This document shows, piece after piece, positions 15,349 to 23,915 of a stretch of 32,943 nucleotides of DNA. The position numbers were made by a program, and so were the translations under genes. Source of the stretch: Symploca sp. SIO2C1 (GTDB lineage Bacteria > Cyanobacteriota > Cyanobacteriia > Cyanobacteriales > Coleofasciculaceae); assembly GCA_010692635.1 (NCBI GenBank), contig JAAHGL010000072.1:1-32943 (forward strand), read 5' to 3'. Positions within the stretch are counted from its first letter, which is position 1. Each line of letters opens with the position of its first letter. The notes beneath the pieces were generated by a model. The model saw only the letters and a program-made list of their open reading frames with translations. It was not told the DNA's origin and made no database searches.

Positions 15349-16263
15349 GTGACAATCCCTGTGCCTTGGCAGCAAAGAGTGGGCAGTCAACGAGACTGGG
15401 TTTGGCGAGGTTGGCAAACCCGCTATACCTATTTTCGTTCGCCGCCAAAGGTTCACACAAAAGCAGTACCCGTAATTTTGCTGCATGGTTTTGGAGCTTC
15501 AATTGGGCATTGGCGTCATAATTTGGCAGTCCTAGGTCAGCATCATACAATTTATGCTCTAGATCTGCTTGGTTTTGGAGGCTCAAGGAAGGCCTCTGCT
15601 GATTACAAAGTTAGCCTCTGGGTGGAGCAGGTTCATGAGTTTTGGCAAACCTTTATCCGGCAACCAGTAGTTCTGGTAGGTAACTCAATCGGCTCATTGG
15701 TATGTTTGGCAGCAGCGGCAGAGTATCCAGAAATGGTCAAAGGTTTTGTCATGATTAATGTGCCTGATTTGCAGGCGCGAGAGGAGATGATTCCCTCTTG
15801 GCTACAACCAGTGATTTTTACCATTGAAAGTTTAGTAGCATCACCGGTGGTTCTCCAAAGCCTTTTTTACCTAATAAGACGTCCAGGGTTTGTTCGTAAG
15901 TGGGCAGGGATTGCTTATGCTAATCCAGAGGCAATTACTCCTGAATTGGTGGAAATTCTAACGGTTCCTGCAAGAGATAGAGGTGCTGCTAGTACTTTTA
16001 GCACCATAGTTAGGAGGATGAGTTCTGCTCATTTTGGTCCGAGTGCCAGAACTATTTTACCTAAGATAAATGTTCCTATGCTTTTGTTGTGGGGTCTTCA
16101 GGATCGGATGATTCCTCCTAAGTCAGCGCGTTATTTGGCTAGTCTCAATCCTAATCTGAAGTTAGTGGAGTTGGATAATGCTGGTCACTGTCCTCATGAT
16201 GAATGCCCTGAGCAGGTAAATCAAATTTTATTAGACTGGCTTATTTCAGTGCAAACACTTTAG
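15349..16263 (+). CDS. Alpha/beta hydrolase
   Basis: 304 residues from the GTG at 15349, chosen because GAGG stands 6 bases before it; a TTG 18 bases upstream is the longer option. Features in order: VILLHGFGASIGHWRHNL (oxyanion HGFG), LDLLGFGGS, the nucleophile elbow VGNSIGSLV with Ser in GNSIG, Asp in LWGLQDRMIP and His in NAGHCPHDECPE. The triad is complete. Plant and cyanobacterial homologues of this type include pheophytinase-like and lipase-like enzymes, but the substrate cannot be settled. No signal peptide is visible, so it is probably cytosolic or thylakoid-associated. Confidence 0.88.
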   Translation: MTIPVPWQQRVGSQRDWVWRGWQTRYTYFRSPPKVHTKAVPVILLHGFGASIGHWRHNLAVLGQHHTIYALDLLGFGGSRKASADYKVSLWVEQVHEFWQTFIRQPVVLVGNSIGSLVCLAAAAEYPEMVKGFVMINVPDLQAREEMIPSWLQPVIFTIESLVASPVVLQSLFYLIRRPGFVRKWAGIAYANPEAITPELVEILTVPARDRGAASTFSTIVRRMSSAHFGPSARTILPKINVPMLLLWGLQDRMIPPKSARYLASLNPNLKLVELDNAGHCPHDECPEQVNQILLDWLISVQTL

Positions 16264-16268
16264 TGCAA

Positions 16269-16374
16269 GAAGGCAGAAGGCAGAAGGCAGAAGGCAGGAG
16301 GGAAGAAAGATTGGAAGGGAAGCTTTTTCATCTTACTTCAAAACCAGAAAATTACGACTTTTTCAGCAAACCCT
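16269..16374. repeat. GAAGGCA x4 heptads and a TA-type MITE end
   Basis: Four GAAGGCA units (16269-16296) are followed, on the minus strand, by the MITE end AGGGTTTGCTGAAAAAGT (16374-16357) with its CGTAATTTTC extension. The CCC|TA junction lies two bases from the stop codon of the minus-strand SDR gene. Confidence 0.7.
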
Positions 16375-16376
16375 AT

Positions 16377-17387
16377 TTACTGCTCCCCACTGCGCGCTCT
16401 CTGCTCCCTTCTTCGTTGAATACCGCTGATTTTCAAGACATCAGAGAGCGTAGGGCAGTAAGTTGGCAAACCAAATGTCCCTGGATTAATTGGGTTTTGA
16501 TGGGTAAAATGTCGGTACTTCAAGCAGAATCTATCCCAAGCAGACATCTGAATTCGGAATAGAACAATCAAGATATTGGCTAGCCAGGAGTATAAGGGTA
16601 GGCGAAAATAAATTTTTTGACCGAGATAGTCACAACCTTGCTCGACAAATTGATTTACCGTAATTGCTTGATTTCCTAAGACTAATCTCTTGGTAGGTTC
16701 CTCATCTGTCTCTTCATTCGACTCCATAGGATAAGGATGATCAACTAAGTATCGTACTACCTGAGCAATATCTTGGGCGTGGATGAAATGGAAACTGCCA
16801 TCAGCTCTGAACCAGCGAACTAGACTAGCCCATTTGGCAACATCTGTGATACCAGAGGAGAGATGGGAATAAGGTTTGTTCTCATCTCCCCCTAGTACCA
16901 AAGTAGGAAATAGGGTAGTAATCTTTGGAGCGATCGCTAATTTCGATAATCGCCGTAGACAGTCGTACTTAGAACGGATATAATCCGTTCCCAATTGACC
17001 TGCCTCCCTAAGTAATTGGTTATTGCGATCAAGGATGCTAGAGGTAGAGAAATAAATCACCTGTTCGCACATCTTAGGGTTAAGTAATTCCATTAATCGG
17101 ATAGTTTTGATCACATTAATATCAAAAACTTCCGCCGCTCCTCCCCAAGCAGTTGCTGTTAGGATTGCTACATCCATAGTTTTCAGCAGGTTACCAAATT
17201 GGCTAATCTCCCGTAAGTCTCCCTGAAAAATCGTGATGCCAGAACGAGCCTCGTAGTCAAATCCCAGTTTATCTGGGTCTCTCACCAACAAGTATAGTTC
17301 GTGCTCAGTTTCAGTGATCAACGCTTCGGTGATGTAGTGACCAATGCAACCACTAGCACCTGTCAAAAAAATCCGCTTGGGGGTCAT
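16377..17387 (-). CDS. Extended SDR, NAD(P)-dependent epimerase/dehydratase-like
   Basis: 336 residues from the ATG at 17387; a GTG four codons upstream (17399) is possible. The Rossmann motif TGASGCIG is at residues 9-16, and the catalytic pair is in YIRSK (YxxxK) after a STSS segment. The C-terminal part (about 245-300) has a hydrophobic helix, LYSWLANILIVLFRI. It starts 35 bases after hemE (22 if GTG) on the same strand, so the two are probably co-transcribed. A link to chlorophyll or isoprenoid metabolism is only contextual. The last dozen residues (RRREQRARSGEQ) are encoded by purine-rich repeat DNA ending at a MITE, so the native C-terminus was probably replaced. Confidence 0.85.
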   Translation of the reverse strand: MTPKRIFLTGASGCIGHYITEALITETEHELYLLVRDPDKLGFDYEARSGITIFQGDLREISQFGNLLKTMDVAILTATAWGGAAEVFDINVIKTIRLMELLNPKMCEQVIYFSTSSILDRNNQLLREAGQLGTDYIRSKYDCLRRLSKLAIAPKITTLFPTLVLGGDENKPYSHLSSGITDVAKWASLVRWFRADGSFHFIHAQDIAQVVRYLVDHPYPMESNEETDEEPTKRLVLGNQAITVNQFVEQGCDYLGQKIYFRLPLYSWLANILIVLFRIQMSAWDRFCLKYRHFTHQNPINPGTFGLPTYCPTLSDVLKISGIQRRREQRARSGEQ

Positions 17388-17422
17388 GCTTGGGTTCACA
17401 GTGCAGGTATTGGCAAAATAAA

Positions 17423-18484
17423 TTAGGCGTGAACTGCTAGCAATTGATCCACTTGCTTGGCAGTTTCAAAGAAAAATCTCACATTGTCTTCCGGAGTTTT
17501 CGGTAAGACGCCGTGACCGAGATTAAAGATATGACCTTTGTTACCCGCTTTGCGAATATTGTCAAGGATGCGATCGCGAATAAAATCTTGGGAGCCAAAG
17601 AGAGTACCAGGGTCCATATTTCCCTGAACCTTCATCTGAGAACCCAAGCGCTGTCGCGCCTCTGCCATATCTACTGTCCAGTCTACACTGACAATATCAA
17701 CTCCTGATTGCCCCATTCGCTCTAATACACCAGCGCTGCCACTGATATAAAGGATTAGGGGTGTATCTGGGTGGGTTTGCTTGACTTGCCTTACTACTTG
17801 CTGCTGATAGGGTAGAGCAAAGGTTTCGTAGTCTTGGGGACTCAGTTGACCAGCCCAAGAATCAAACAGTTGTACTACTTGAGCTCCGCTGTCTATTTGG
17901 TAACGGACATAGACAGCGATCTGATCAGCAACCTTACCCAGAAATTGATGGAGCATTGCTGGTTCAGAGAAAGCCATGCCTTTGATGATTGAGTAATTTT
18001 TGGAACTTTTACCCTCAATCGCGTAAGCTGCTAGTGTCCAAGGCGCACCTACAAAACCGAGTACCGTTGCTTTGTTACCCACTTCATCTCGGAGTGCCTT
18101 TAAAATCTTCGGGATAAACTGCAGCTTATCTAACTCTAAAGGATGTATTTGGTCAATTTGAGCTTGAGTGCGAATCGGCGTGTCAATAACTGGCCCTTTG
18201 CTTTCTAGGATGTCAAAAGGTATACCCATCGCCGGCAAGGGTGTGAGAATATCAGAAAACATGATTACCCCATCCGGCTGAAATGCCTTCCAAGGTTGCA
18301 GGGAAATCTCAATGGCAAGTTCTGGTTTTTCGGAGCGTTCGCGGAATGAAGGATATTTATCTCGTAAATCTCGATAAACCTTCATATAACGACCAGCCTG
18401 CCGCATCATCCACACCGGTGGACGGCCTAACACTTCACCTCGAGCTGCCCTTAGTAGGTAAGGATCTTGGGTTGAACCATTCAT
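17423..18484 (-). CDS. hemE: Uroporphyrinogen decarboxylase
   Basis: 353 residues, the normal HemE length. The signature [17 protein letters not shown] (residues about 22-38) holds the substrate-binding Arg residues. [16 protein letters not shown] contains the catalytic Asp, [16 protein letters not shown] is the second conserved block, and GNMDPGTLF and [12 protein letters not shown] complete the set. The enzyme decarboxylates the four acetate side chains of uroporphyrinogen III to coproporphyrinogen III, feeding heme, chlorophyll and phycobilin synthesis. It is the first gene of a short operon with the SDR gene. Confidence 0.98.
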   Translation of the reverse strand: MNGSTQDPYLLRAARGEVLGRPPVWMMRQAGRYMKVYRDLRDKYPSFRERSEKPELAIEISLQPWKAFQPDGVIMFSDILTPLPAMGIPFDILESKGPVIDTPIRTQAQIDQIHPLELDKLQFIPKILKALRDEVGNKATVLGFVGAPWTLAAYAIEGKSSKNYSIIKGMAFSEPAMLHQFLGKVADQIAVYVRYQIDSGAQVVQLFDSWAGQLSPQDYETFALPYQQQVVRQVKQTHPDTPLILYISGSAGVLERMGQSGVDIVSVDWTVDMAEARQRLGSQMKVQGNMDPGTLFGSQDFIRDRILDNIRKAGNKGHIFNLGHGVLPKTPEDNVRFFFETAKQVDQLLAVHA

Positions 18485-18845
18485 CTAATCTTGACCACGG
18501 ATAGTTTTTTAATGCATTTGTTAGCTTATCATTCTGGGATTACCTATGTTCGTTTTTGCAGAATTGGGGATGGGCAAAAGGGGAGCGAGGGGAGTGTCTG
18601 ACAGGTGTAGTTTTTTTTACTCTTGAACCAAAAAAAGAGACAAGGAGGACAAAGGCAACAAGGAGGACAAGGGAGAGAAAGCTGATTTTTTCATAGTTTT
18701 TATCACCATTACCCACAAATCCGGGTAAACGGGTAAGTTCCTCGGATGAGTCTAAAACTTCCCCAGTTCTGAAAAATCCTGATTCTTCTCTCAAACTTAG
18801 GTATTTGAAAATGAAAGAGAAATTAACAATTACGGAGGATAACTA
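18485..18845. other. Gap without a supported gene
   Basis: A 361-base stretch between divergent hemE and the lipoprotein gene. It holds poly-purine tracts, two copies of ACAAGGAGGACAA (18640-18652 and 18658-18670) and an eight-T run. The single long frame on minus here is repeat-driven and has no coding character. Promoters for both genes should be here but I cannot place them. Confidence 0.5.
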
Positions 18846-19079
18846 ATGTCTGTAGAAAAACGTGAATTAAAACAACTAATTTGGGTAAGGTTCGTAGTTT
18901 TGGCATTACTGCTAGGGACTAGTGGCTTGGTAATGACTGCCTGCCAAGAATCAGATATAGAGAGCGAGTCTACTGAACAACAGGTAGATCAGCAAACCGA
19001 AGATGAACCGCAGACTGAGGCGGACAAAAAGTATGAAGAAGAAGGAAAGGATACAACTGATGATGATGACCCAGAATAA
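18846..19079 (+). CDS. Small acidic lipoprotein, function unknown
   Basis: 77 residues with a strong ribosome-binding site (GGAGG, 7 bases before ATG). A basic N-region is followed by a hydrophobic helix (residues about 11-30) and a lipobox MTAC ending at Cys33, which predicts signal peptidase II cleavage and lipid anchoring. The mature 45 residues are very acidic and low in complexity (Glu, Asp, Gln, Thr), ending DDDDPE. I do not recognise a family. The tail could bind cations or act as a flexible tether; that is speculation. It is not evidently in an operon with the peptidase 195 bases downstream. Confidence 0.75.
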   Translation: MSVEKRELKQLIWVRFVVLALLLGTSGLVMTACQESDIESESTEQQVDQQTEDEPQTEADKKYEEEGKDTTDDDDPE

Positions 19080-19230
19080 TTGAAGTGGGAGTTATCAATG
19101 GATAATTGATAATTGGTTAATTTAGTCTAAGAGCTCTTCATTTATGAGGAACATATTTTCCTAAAGTTCAATCCTCTTTTTTTAAGGAGAGGTAATTATC
19201 CATTATCCATTGTTCATGATCAATTTTTTT

Positions 19231-19258
19231 TCTAAATTCTAAATTCTAAATTCTAAAT
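19231..19258. repeat. Heptad repeat TCTAAAT x4
   Basis: Four TCTAAAT units ending 16 bases before the Xaa-Pro aminopeptidase start codon. The intervening bases are pyrimidine-rich with no Shine-Dalgarno. Confidence 0.85.
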
Positions 19259-19274
19259 TCTCCATTCTACCTTT

Positions 19275-20687
19275 ATGGAAATTCACAGCGATTATAGTTC
19301 CCTAGCAACAACTCTCCGAACTAGGCGTCAACGCCTTGCCGAAAAGATTGCTTTCCCAGTAATTCTTTGGTCAGGAGGTTCAAGTTCTCGCAACTTCCCA
19401 GCTAATCACTACCCTTTTCGCGCTAGTAGCCACTTTCTTTACTTTGCTGGTTTACCTCTAAAAAATGCTGCAATTTTCCTAGATGGCGGCAGGCTAGAAC
19501 TATTTATGGACGAAGACTCTGCTGAGAATGCCTTGTGGCATGGAGAAATGCCTAAACGAGAGGAAATTGCTCAGATAATCGGGGCAGATGCTGCCTTTCC
19601 TCTATCAGCATTGCCAACACGGGCAACTGGTGCAGCGACAATTGCTCTCCAGGATGCTAGTACTTACCAGCAACAAGCTGACATTCTGAATCGATCAGTA
19701 ACTCCATCCTATACCCCAGAAGGGATTGACCGAGATTTAGCTAAAGCGATCGCTTCTGTTAGATTGTGCCATGATACTGGGGCAATCTCTGAATTACGAC
19801 AAGCTGCGGCAGTTACCATAGAAGCCCATAAAGCTGGAATGGCAGCTGCTAAAACTGCGAAACAGGAAGCTACTGTGCGGGGGGCAATGGAGGGGGTAAT
19901 TATTGCCCACAATCTAACTTGTGCTTATACCAGCATTGTTACAGTTCACGGTGAGGTGCTCCACAATAACCAGTATCACCACCCAATACAACCAGGAGAC
20001 TTGCTCCTTGCCGATGTTGGCGCAGAAACCCCGATGGGATGGGCAGCAGATGTGACTCGTACCTACCCAACTACTGGTGAGTTTTCTTCCACTCAGCGGG
20101 ACCTTTATGATTTAGTATTAGTTGCTCATGATGCTTGCATTGATAAAATCCGTCCGAATGTGGAATATCAGGACATTCATTTGTTAGCAGCAGAGGTAAT
20201 TGCTCAAGGATTAGTCGATTTAGGTATTCTACGAGGACAGGCAGCAGATTTAGTAGCAATAGATGCTCATGCCCTGTTTTTTCCCCACGGTATTGGACAT
20301 TTGTTGGGGTTAGATGTCCACGATATGGAGGATTTAGGGGATTTAGCTGGTTATGAAGAAGGTAGAGAAAGAAGCGATCGCTTTGGTTTGGGTTTCTTGC
20401 GACTAAATCGACCCTTGCAAGCAGGAATGCTAGTGACAATTGAACCTGGATTCTATCAAGTTCCGGCAATTTTAAATAACCCTGAGCTACGGTCAAAATA
20501 TCAAGATGTTGTTAATTGGGACAAACTAGCTCAATTTAGTGATGTGCGGGGTATTCGTATTGAAGATGATGTTTTAGTAACAACAGCTGGTGGAGAAGTA
20601 CTGACAGCTGGGTTGCCTACCGATGCACAGACCATTGAGGAGTTGGTAAAGTTAGGGGGTAGAGGTATTGGTGTCAACTTAACCTAA
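19275..20687 (+). CDS. pepP: Xaa-Pro aminopeptidase (M24B family)
   Basis: 470 residues: an N-terminal aminopeptidase-P domain (about 5-140) and a C-terminal pita-bread metallopeptidase domain. Metal ligands are visible: Asp in LLADVGAE, Asp in AADVTRTYP, His in FPHGIGHLLGLDVHD, Glu in TIEPGFY and Glu in IRIEDDVLV. The enzyme removes the N-terminal residue from peptides with proline second, using two Mn2+ ions, in the cytosol. Single gene; a perfect 20-bp palindrome lies shortly after its stop. Confidence 0.95.
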   Translation: MEIHSDYSSLATTLRTRRQRLAEKIAFPVILWSGGSSSRNFPANHYPFRASSHFLYFAGLPLKNAAIFLDGGRLELFMDEDSAENALWHGEMPKREEIAQIIGADAAFPLSALPTRATGAATIALQDASTYQQQADILNRSVTPSYTPEGIDRDLAKAIASVRLCHDTGAISELRQAAAVTIEAHKAGMAAAKTAKQEATVRGAMEGVIIAHNLTCAYTSIVTVHGEVLHNNQYHHPIQPGDLLLADVGAETPMGWAADVTRTYPTTGEFSSTQRDLYDLVLVAHDACIDKIRPNVEYQDIHLLAAEVIAQGLVDLGILRGQAADLVAIDAHALFFPHGIGHLLGLDVHDMEDLGDLAGYEEGRERSDRFGLGFLRLNRPLQAGMLVTIEPGFYQVPAILNNPELRSKYQDVVNWDKLAQFSDVRGIRIEDDVLVTTAGGEVLTAGLPTDAQTIEELVKLGGRGIGVNLT

Positions 20688-21117
20688 AGCTCATGCTTCA
20701 CAAGGAACTTAAGTTCCTTGCTAATAGCTCAAGTCATCTAAAGATAACTCAATCGGCTTAAACATCTTCAGTCCACTTTAAAAAGTCTCTTGAGAGGTGC
20801 TGCCATCTTGTCGTGCGATCGCAAATTTTGTAGGGTGTGTTGGCTCCAGCGTAACCCACCCAACAACAAAACGGCTTATGTTACAGCACATTGAAGGAAA
20901 TGAAGTACACCCTCTCAATAATAAAACTCTTGTGGGATAGGCATCTTGCCTGTCCTTCTCTACCTCACTCAGAGCAAATTTGTTGTAAGTTTGAGTGCCA
21001 TAGAGAGATTTTATATATGGGCGCACACTTTTCCTATTATAAAAAAATAATAGCAAAAAATAAAAGTAATGAAAATTAATTTCTCCGCGTCCCCGCGTAC
21101 TCGCGTCTATTTTCAGA
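20688..21117. other. Gap with a palindrome and repeat hairpins
   Basis: A 430-base gap between convergent genes. It holds the perfect palindrome CAAGGAACTTAAGTTCCTTG (20701-20720), a hairpin GGGTGTGTT...AACCCACCC (about 20834-20862), a hairpin GGATAGGCA-TCT-TGCCTGTCC (20935-20955), and a CCGCGTCC-type short repeat at about 21085-21108. The second and third look like common dispersed cyanobacterial repeat hairpins. The palindrome may act as a terminator for the peptidase gene but lacks a T-run. No gene is supported. Confidence 0.6.
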
Positions 21118-22002
21118 TTAGGAAGTTTGTTTGCAGATATGTTCTAACTCTTCTCGCAAAGATAAAGGAGTATATCCCAACTCATAAGCCATTGAACTAT
21201 CCAAAGAAACATCTGGGGGTCTAGGAGCAGCCATTTTCAAGTCTGTTTGTAAGCAAGCCTTAATAGTTGTTGTTGGTAATTGCCATATCTCTGCTAAGAG
21301 ATAACCAAAATCATAGCGAGATATCCGTTCTTTACCTCCTAAATTAATAATTCCTTGAACTTTTTCCAACCCAAAAAAAAGTCCTTGAACGGCAGTTACT
21401 GCACTTACAGGAGTACGGAACTCATCAGTGAATAAATTTAGTTGCTTGCCCTCCGTTAGGGTTTTAATGAATGGTTGGATAAAACTAGTAGCTGTAGGTG
21501 CTGCTAAGCCGAACATTAAAGGCATACGACAGATAGCAGTTTGGGGATAACGCTCCAGCATTCCTTCCTCTGCCAGCACTTTGTGCTCACCGTAATAACA
21601 GATAGGAGATACAGGATCAGTTTCCCGATAAGGAGGGTTTAAGCCATCAAATACTAGATCAGTTGAAGTAAAAACACAAGGGATTGCATAATCTGCACAC
21701 AATCCTGCAATATTCCAGGATGCTCTGACATTGATAGAGTATGATTCCTGAGGATGAGTCTGACAAAAATTAGCATTGGATTGAGCAGCAGTGTGGATTA
21801 CTGCTGCTGGCTGTATTTCCTGAAAAACATGCTTGAGAGCCTGAAAATCTGTCAAGTCAACTTTCAGTAGAGTTACTCCTGAAATTGATTGAGGATGAGA
21901 AAAGTAAGTCCCATAGATATCCCATTCAGATTTGGCTAACTGGCAAAGATTCCATCCCAAAAAACCACTAGCACCTGTAAGTAAAAGTTTTTTCATTACC
22001 AT
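21118..22002 (-). CDS. RmlD-like SDR (dTDP-4-dehydrorhamnose reductase family)
   Basis: 294 residues. TGASGFLG (residues 9-16) is the NAD(P)-binding motif, IQPAAVIHTAAQSNANFC is the conserved second block, FTSTDLVFDGLNPPYRE carries the catalytic Ser/Thr, and YGEHK is the YxxxK pair. The C-terminal part (ISRYDFGYLLAEIWQL, APRPPDVSLDSS) matches the substrate domain of RmlD-type proteins. True RmlD reduces dTDP-4-keto-rhamnose; with no rml neighbours the sugar substrate remains open. ATG two codons in (21996) is an equal start option. Confidence 0.85.
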   Translation of the reverse strand: MVMKKLLLTGASGFLGWNLCQLAKSEWDIYGTYFSHPQSISGVTLLKVDLTDFQALKHVFQEIQPAAVIHTAAQSNANFCQTHPQESYSINVRASWNIAGLCADYAIPCVFTSTDLVFDGLNPPYRETDPVSPICYYGEHKVLAEEGMLERYPQTAICRMPLMFGLAAPTATSFIQPFIKTLTEGKQLNLFTDEFRTPVSAVTAVQGLFFGLEKVQGIINLGGKERISRYDFGYLLAEIWQLPTTTIKACLQTDLKMAAPRPPDVSLDSSMAYELGYTPLSLREELEHICKQTS

Positions 22003-22109
22003 ATTCTCTTTTACAGAACTTTACTTTTTTTTGAGATGCGATCGCAAAATATCAAGGTTTTCCGCGTATTAAGCAATGTTTCGCCAACAGAATCCGTTCC
22101 TCAACCCAA

Positions 22110-23558
22110 CTACGAGGCTCCAACAGAACTATCTGATTCTACTTCCTCAGCTTCCCCAGCTTCCCCAGCTCCCTCCGGTTCAGGAAAAAACTCAGGTGGC
22201 TCCAGACAATCCTCTACCTCAGAAACATTAACATCCTCCAGACCCAACAAAAGCGATTTAGTATCCAAACAAGTTGTCAGTTGGTAATACTCATTATCAA
22301 TCAACCACTGATATTCACTGATAAATTCTGGACGAGATTGACGGTAGCAAGCAGACCAATTTTCGATCGCTTCGGTTGTATTTCCCAAAGCCAGATTTGC
22401 CTTAATCAAAAAACATTGAGCCATGCCACTCCCCAACTGCCTATCTGGAAATTGTTTATTGAATTCAACAGCGAGTAACAACTCTTCACGAGCCTCTTTA
22501 TAGCGTTCCTGTTGGAGCAAAGCCCAGCCCAGATTAGTACGAAACTGATATCGCCGATCAACGGACTCTTCTTCTCCCACCTTACCTGACTTAAAGCGAA
22601 TGTAGGCTCGCTGTATCCCTAACCGTAGTATAGCTTCCGCACGTTCTGGATTTTTCTTGATCAGTACACGACCTGTAGAATTAAAAGCTTCAGGTAAACC
22701 TTGAGGGATGACTTTAACATACTCTGCTGTGGCTTCAGCAGTCTTATTCAAAGATTCATAGACTTTACCTAAAGCAATACTAATTTCGGAATTCCCTGGC
22801 TGTATCTGATTAGCCTGAGAGAGCCTTATTAATGCTTGTTGCAAATTTCGGTCACCGTAGGCTTGAGTTCCTAAATAGAATAAATATTTGGGTAGTACAT
22901 TATAGATCCCAGTGGAAATTAACAGCAGGGTAATGGCCATAACAAAAGTTGCCTCAGCCCGAAATTTTGGAGGAATATTCAATCTCTCTAATAGTTTTTC
23001 CACCTGGGTTTGACCTTTTGATGTCAGTGTTCCGCCTGCCACCAAAGCAAGACCCGTTCCTTGCATCAATGTCATGAAGGTTTCTGGCCATTGGACAGCA
23101 CCCCCCGCTGACATAGCATTAGTTATGTTGATCATCAGGCTTCCTACCATCCCCAGGCAGGCAACCGTCAGGGTATTCCACAACCAATCGAGTTGATCCC
23201 AAACATCAATAACAGGGGTTGGACTAAAGTACCACCACCAAGCAGTTTCAGGAGGCTTCAAGACTTCTCGCCAGTTGTTCAGTTTTGGGGTTGCTCCAAT
23301 CAAATCCTCCTTTGCTTTTAAGCGTTGATCAAGTTCTACTAACTCAGCCAAGGAAGTCTCGGCTCTCTCACATCGTTTTAGTAATAGATTTTCCACAGAA
23401 TCACGAGCTAGTAAGACTTCATAAATGCTACTCTCTGTTCCTGCGGCTTCAGGGGATTCAAGTCTTTCTAAGTGAGCTGCATAATGTTCAATAGCTATTT
23501 CTAAAGGGGATTGTGGTTTTGAAGGGGTGGTGACTTCTGATGTGATCTCTTCTGACAT
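22110..23558 (-). CDS. TPR-repeat membrane protein
   Basis: 482 residues. The N-terminal 120 are soluble and partly helical, followed by membrane segments at about 130-148 (TVACLGMVGSLMINI) and 203-227 (FVMAITLLLISTGIYNVLPK). From about 230 to 420 are TPR-like units, including LQQALIRLSQANQIQPGNSE and LGWALLQQERYKEAREELLL. Such proteins act as scaffolds; the target is unknown. The acidic tail (GAGEAGEAEEVE) is encoded by the 9-nt GGGGAAGCT repeat, which keeps frame and reads Gly-Glu-Ala. The next gene upstream (mscS) is 356 bases away, separated by two inverted-repeat elements. Confidence 0.8.
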   Translation of the reverse strand: MSEEITSEVTTPSKPQSPLEIAIEHYAAHLERLESPEAAGTESSIYEVLLARDSVENLLLKRCERAETSLAELVELDQRLKAKEDLIGATPKLNNWREVLKPPETAWWWYFSPTPVIDVWDQLDWLWNTLTVACLGMVGSLMINITNAMSAGGAVQWPETFMTLMQGTGLALVAGGTLTSKGQTQVEKLLERLNIPPKFRAEATFVMAITLLLISTGIYNVLPKYLFYLGTQAYGDRNLQQALIRLSQANQIQPGNSEISIALGKVYESLNKTAEATAEYVKVIPQGLPEAFNSTGRVLIKKNPERAEAILRLGIQRAYIRFKSGKVGEEESVDRRYQFRTNLGWALLQQERYKEAREELLLAVEFNKQFPDRQLGSGMAQCFLIKANLALGNTTEAIENWSACYRQSRPEFISEYQWLIDNEYYQLTTCLDTKSLLLGLEDVNVSEVEDCLEPPEFFPEPEGAGEAGEAEEVESDSSVGAS

Positions 23559-23690
23559 GGATGGATCCTATTCACTGAAAGCTCAAATTACGCTTTTGTT
23601 GCTGTTGATTTTAAACGCGATCGCAATACTGTAATTATTTACTTATCATTTGTGCAACTTTGAGACTAAATCAGCCTTTGACACCACCTT

Positions 23691-23798
23691 TACAGCGGTT
23701 TTCATCTAAGTGAAGTACAGAATTTGTCGCTTGAAGGCAGGAGGCAGGAGGCAGGAGGCAGAAGTAAGATGTACCTCATTAAGGTGCAAAGTGCTGTA
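23691..23798. repeat. 108-bp inverted-repeat element with TACAGC ends
   Basis: Left arm 23691-23719 (starts TACAGCGGTTTTCA) and right arm 23770-23798 (reverse complement starts TACAGCACTTTGCA) are 29 bases each and match at 22 positions. GAAGGCAGGAGGC-type heptads sit in the centre. No coding capacity. It looks like a non-autonomous element invaded by heptads. Confidence 0.65.
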
Positions 23799-23915
23799 TC
23801 CCTCTTCTGTCACTTTCCGAAATTCTCACCAAATTCCGTCATTACAGCCAACGATACCTAACGAGAGAATCAGGGTTTGACCCCCATTTTTCGGAGTCTG
23901 ACAGAAGAGGGGTAT
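23796..23915. repeat. 120-bp inverted-repeat element abutting the mscS stop
   Basis: Left arm from 23796 (GTATCCCTCTTCTGTCA) and right arm to 23915 (TGACAGAAGAGGGGTAT). Similarity continues inward into CTTTCCGAAA / TTTCGGAGTC. It overlaps the previous element by 3 bases and its outer end touches the mscS stop codon (23915-23917). Confidence 0.7.

Noticed and set aside
18540-18794. 84-codon minus-strand frame upstream of hemE
   Set aside because: Low-complexity purine repeats, no ribosome-binding site, no family resemblance.
20778-21079. Frames on both strands in the gap after pepP
   Set aside because: They run through dispersed repeat hairpins and have no start signals or family resemblance.
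22036-22287. Plus-strand frame rich in Ser and Pro
   Set aside because: It is the reverse of the repeat-coded tail of the TPR gene (SASPASPAPS) and overlaps that gene.
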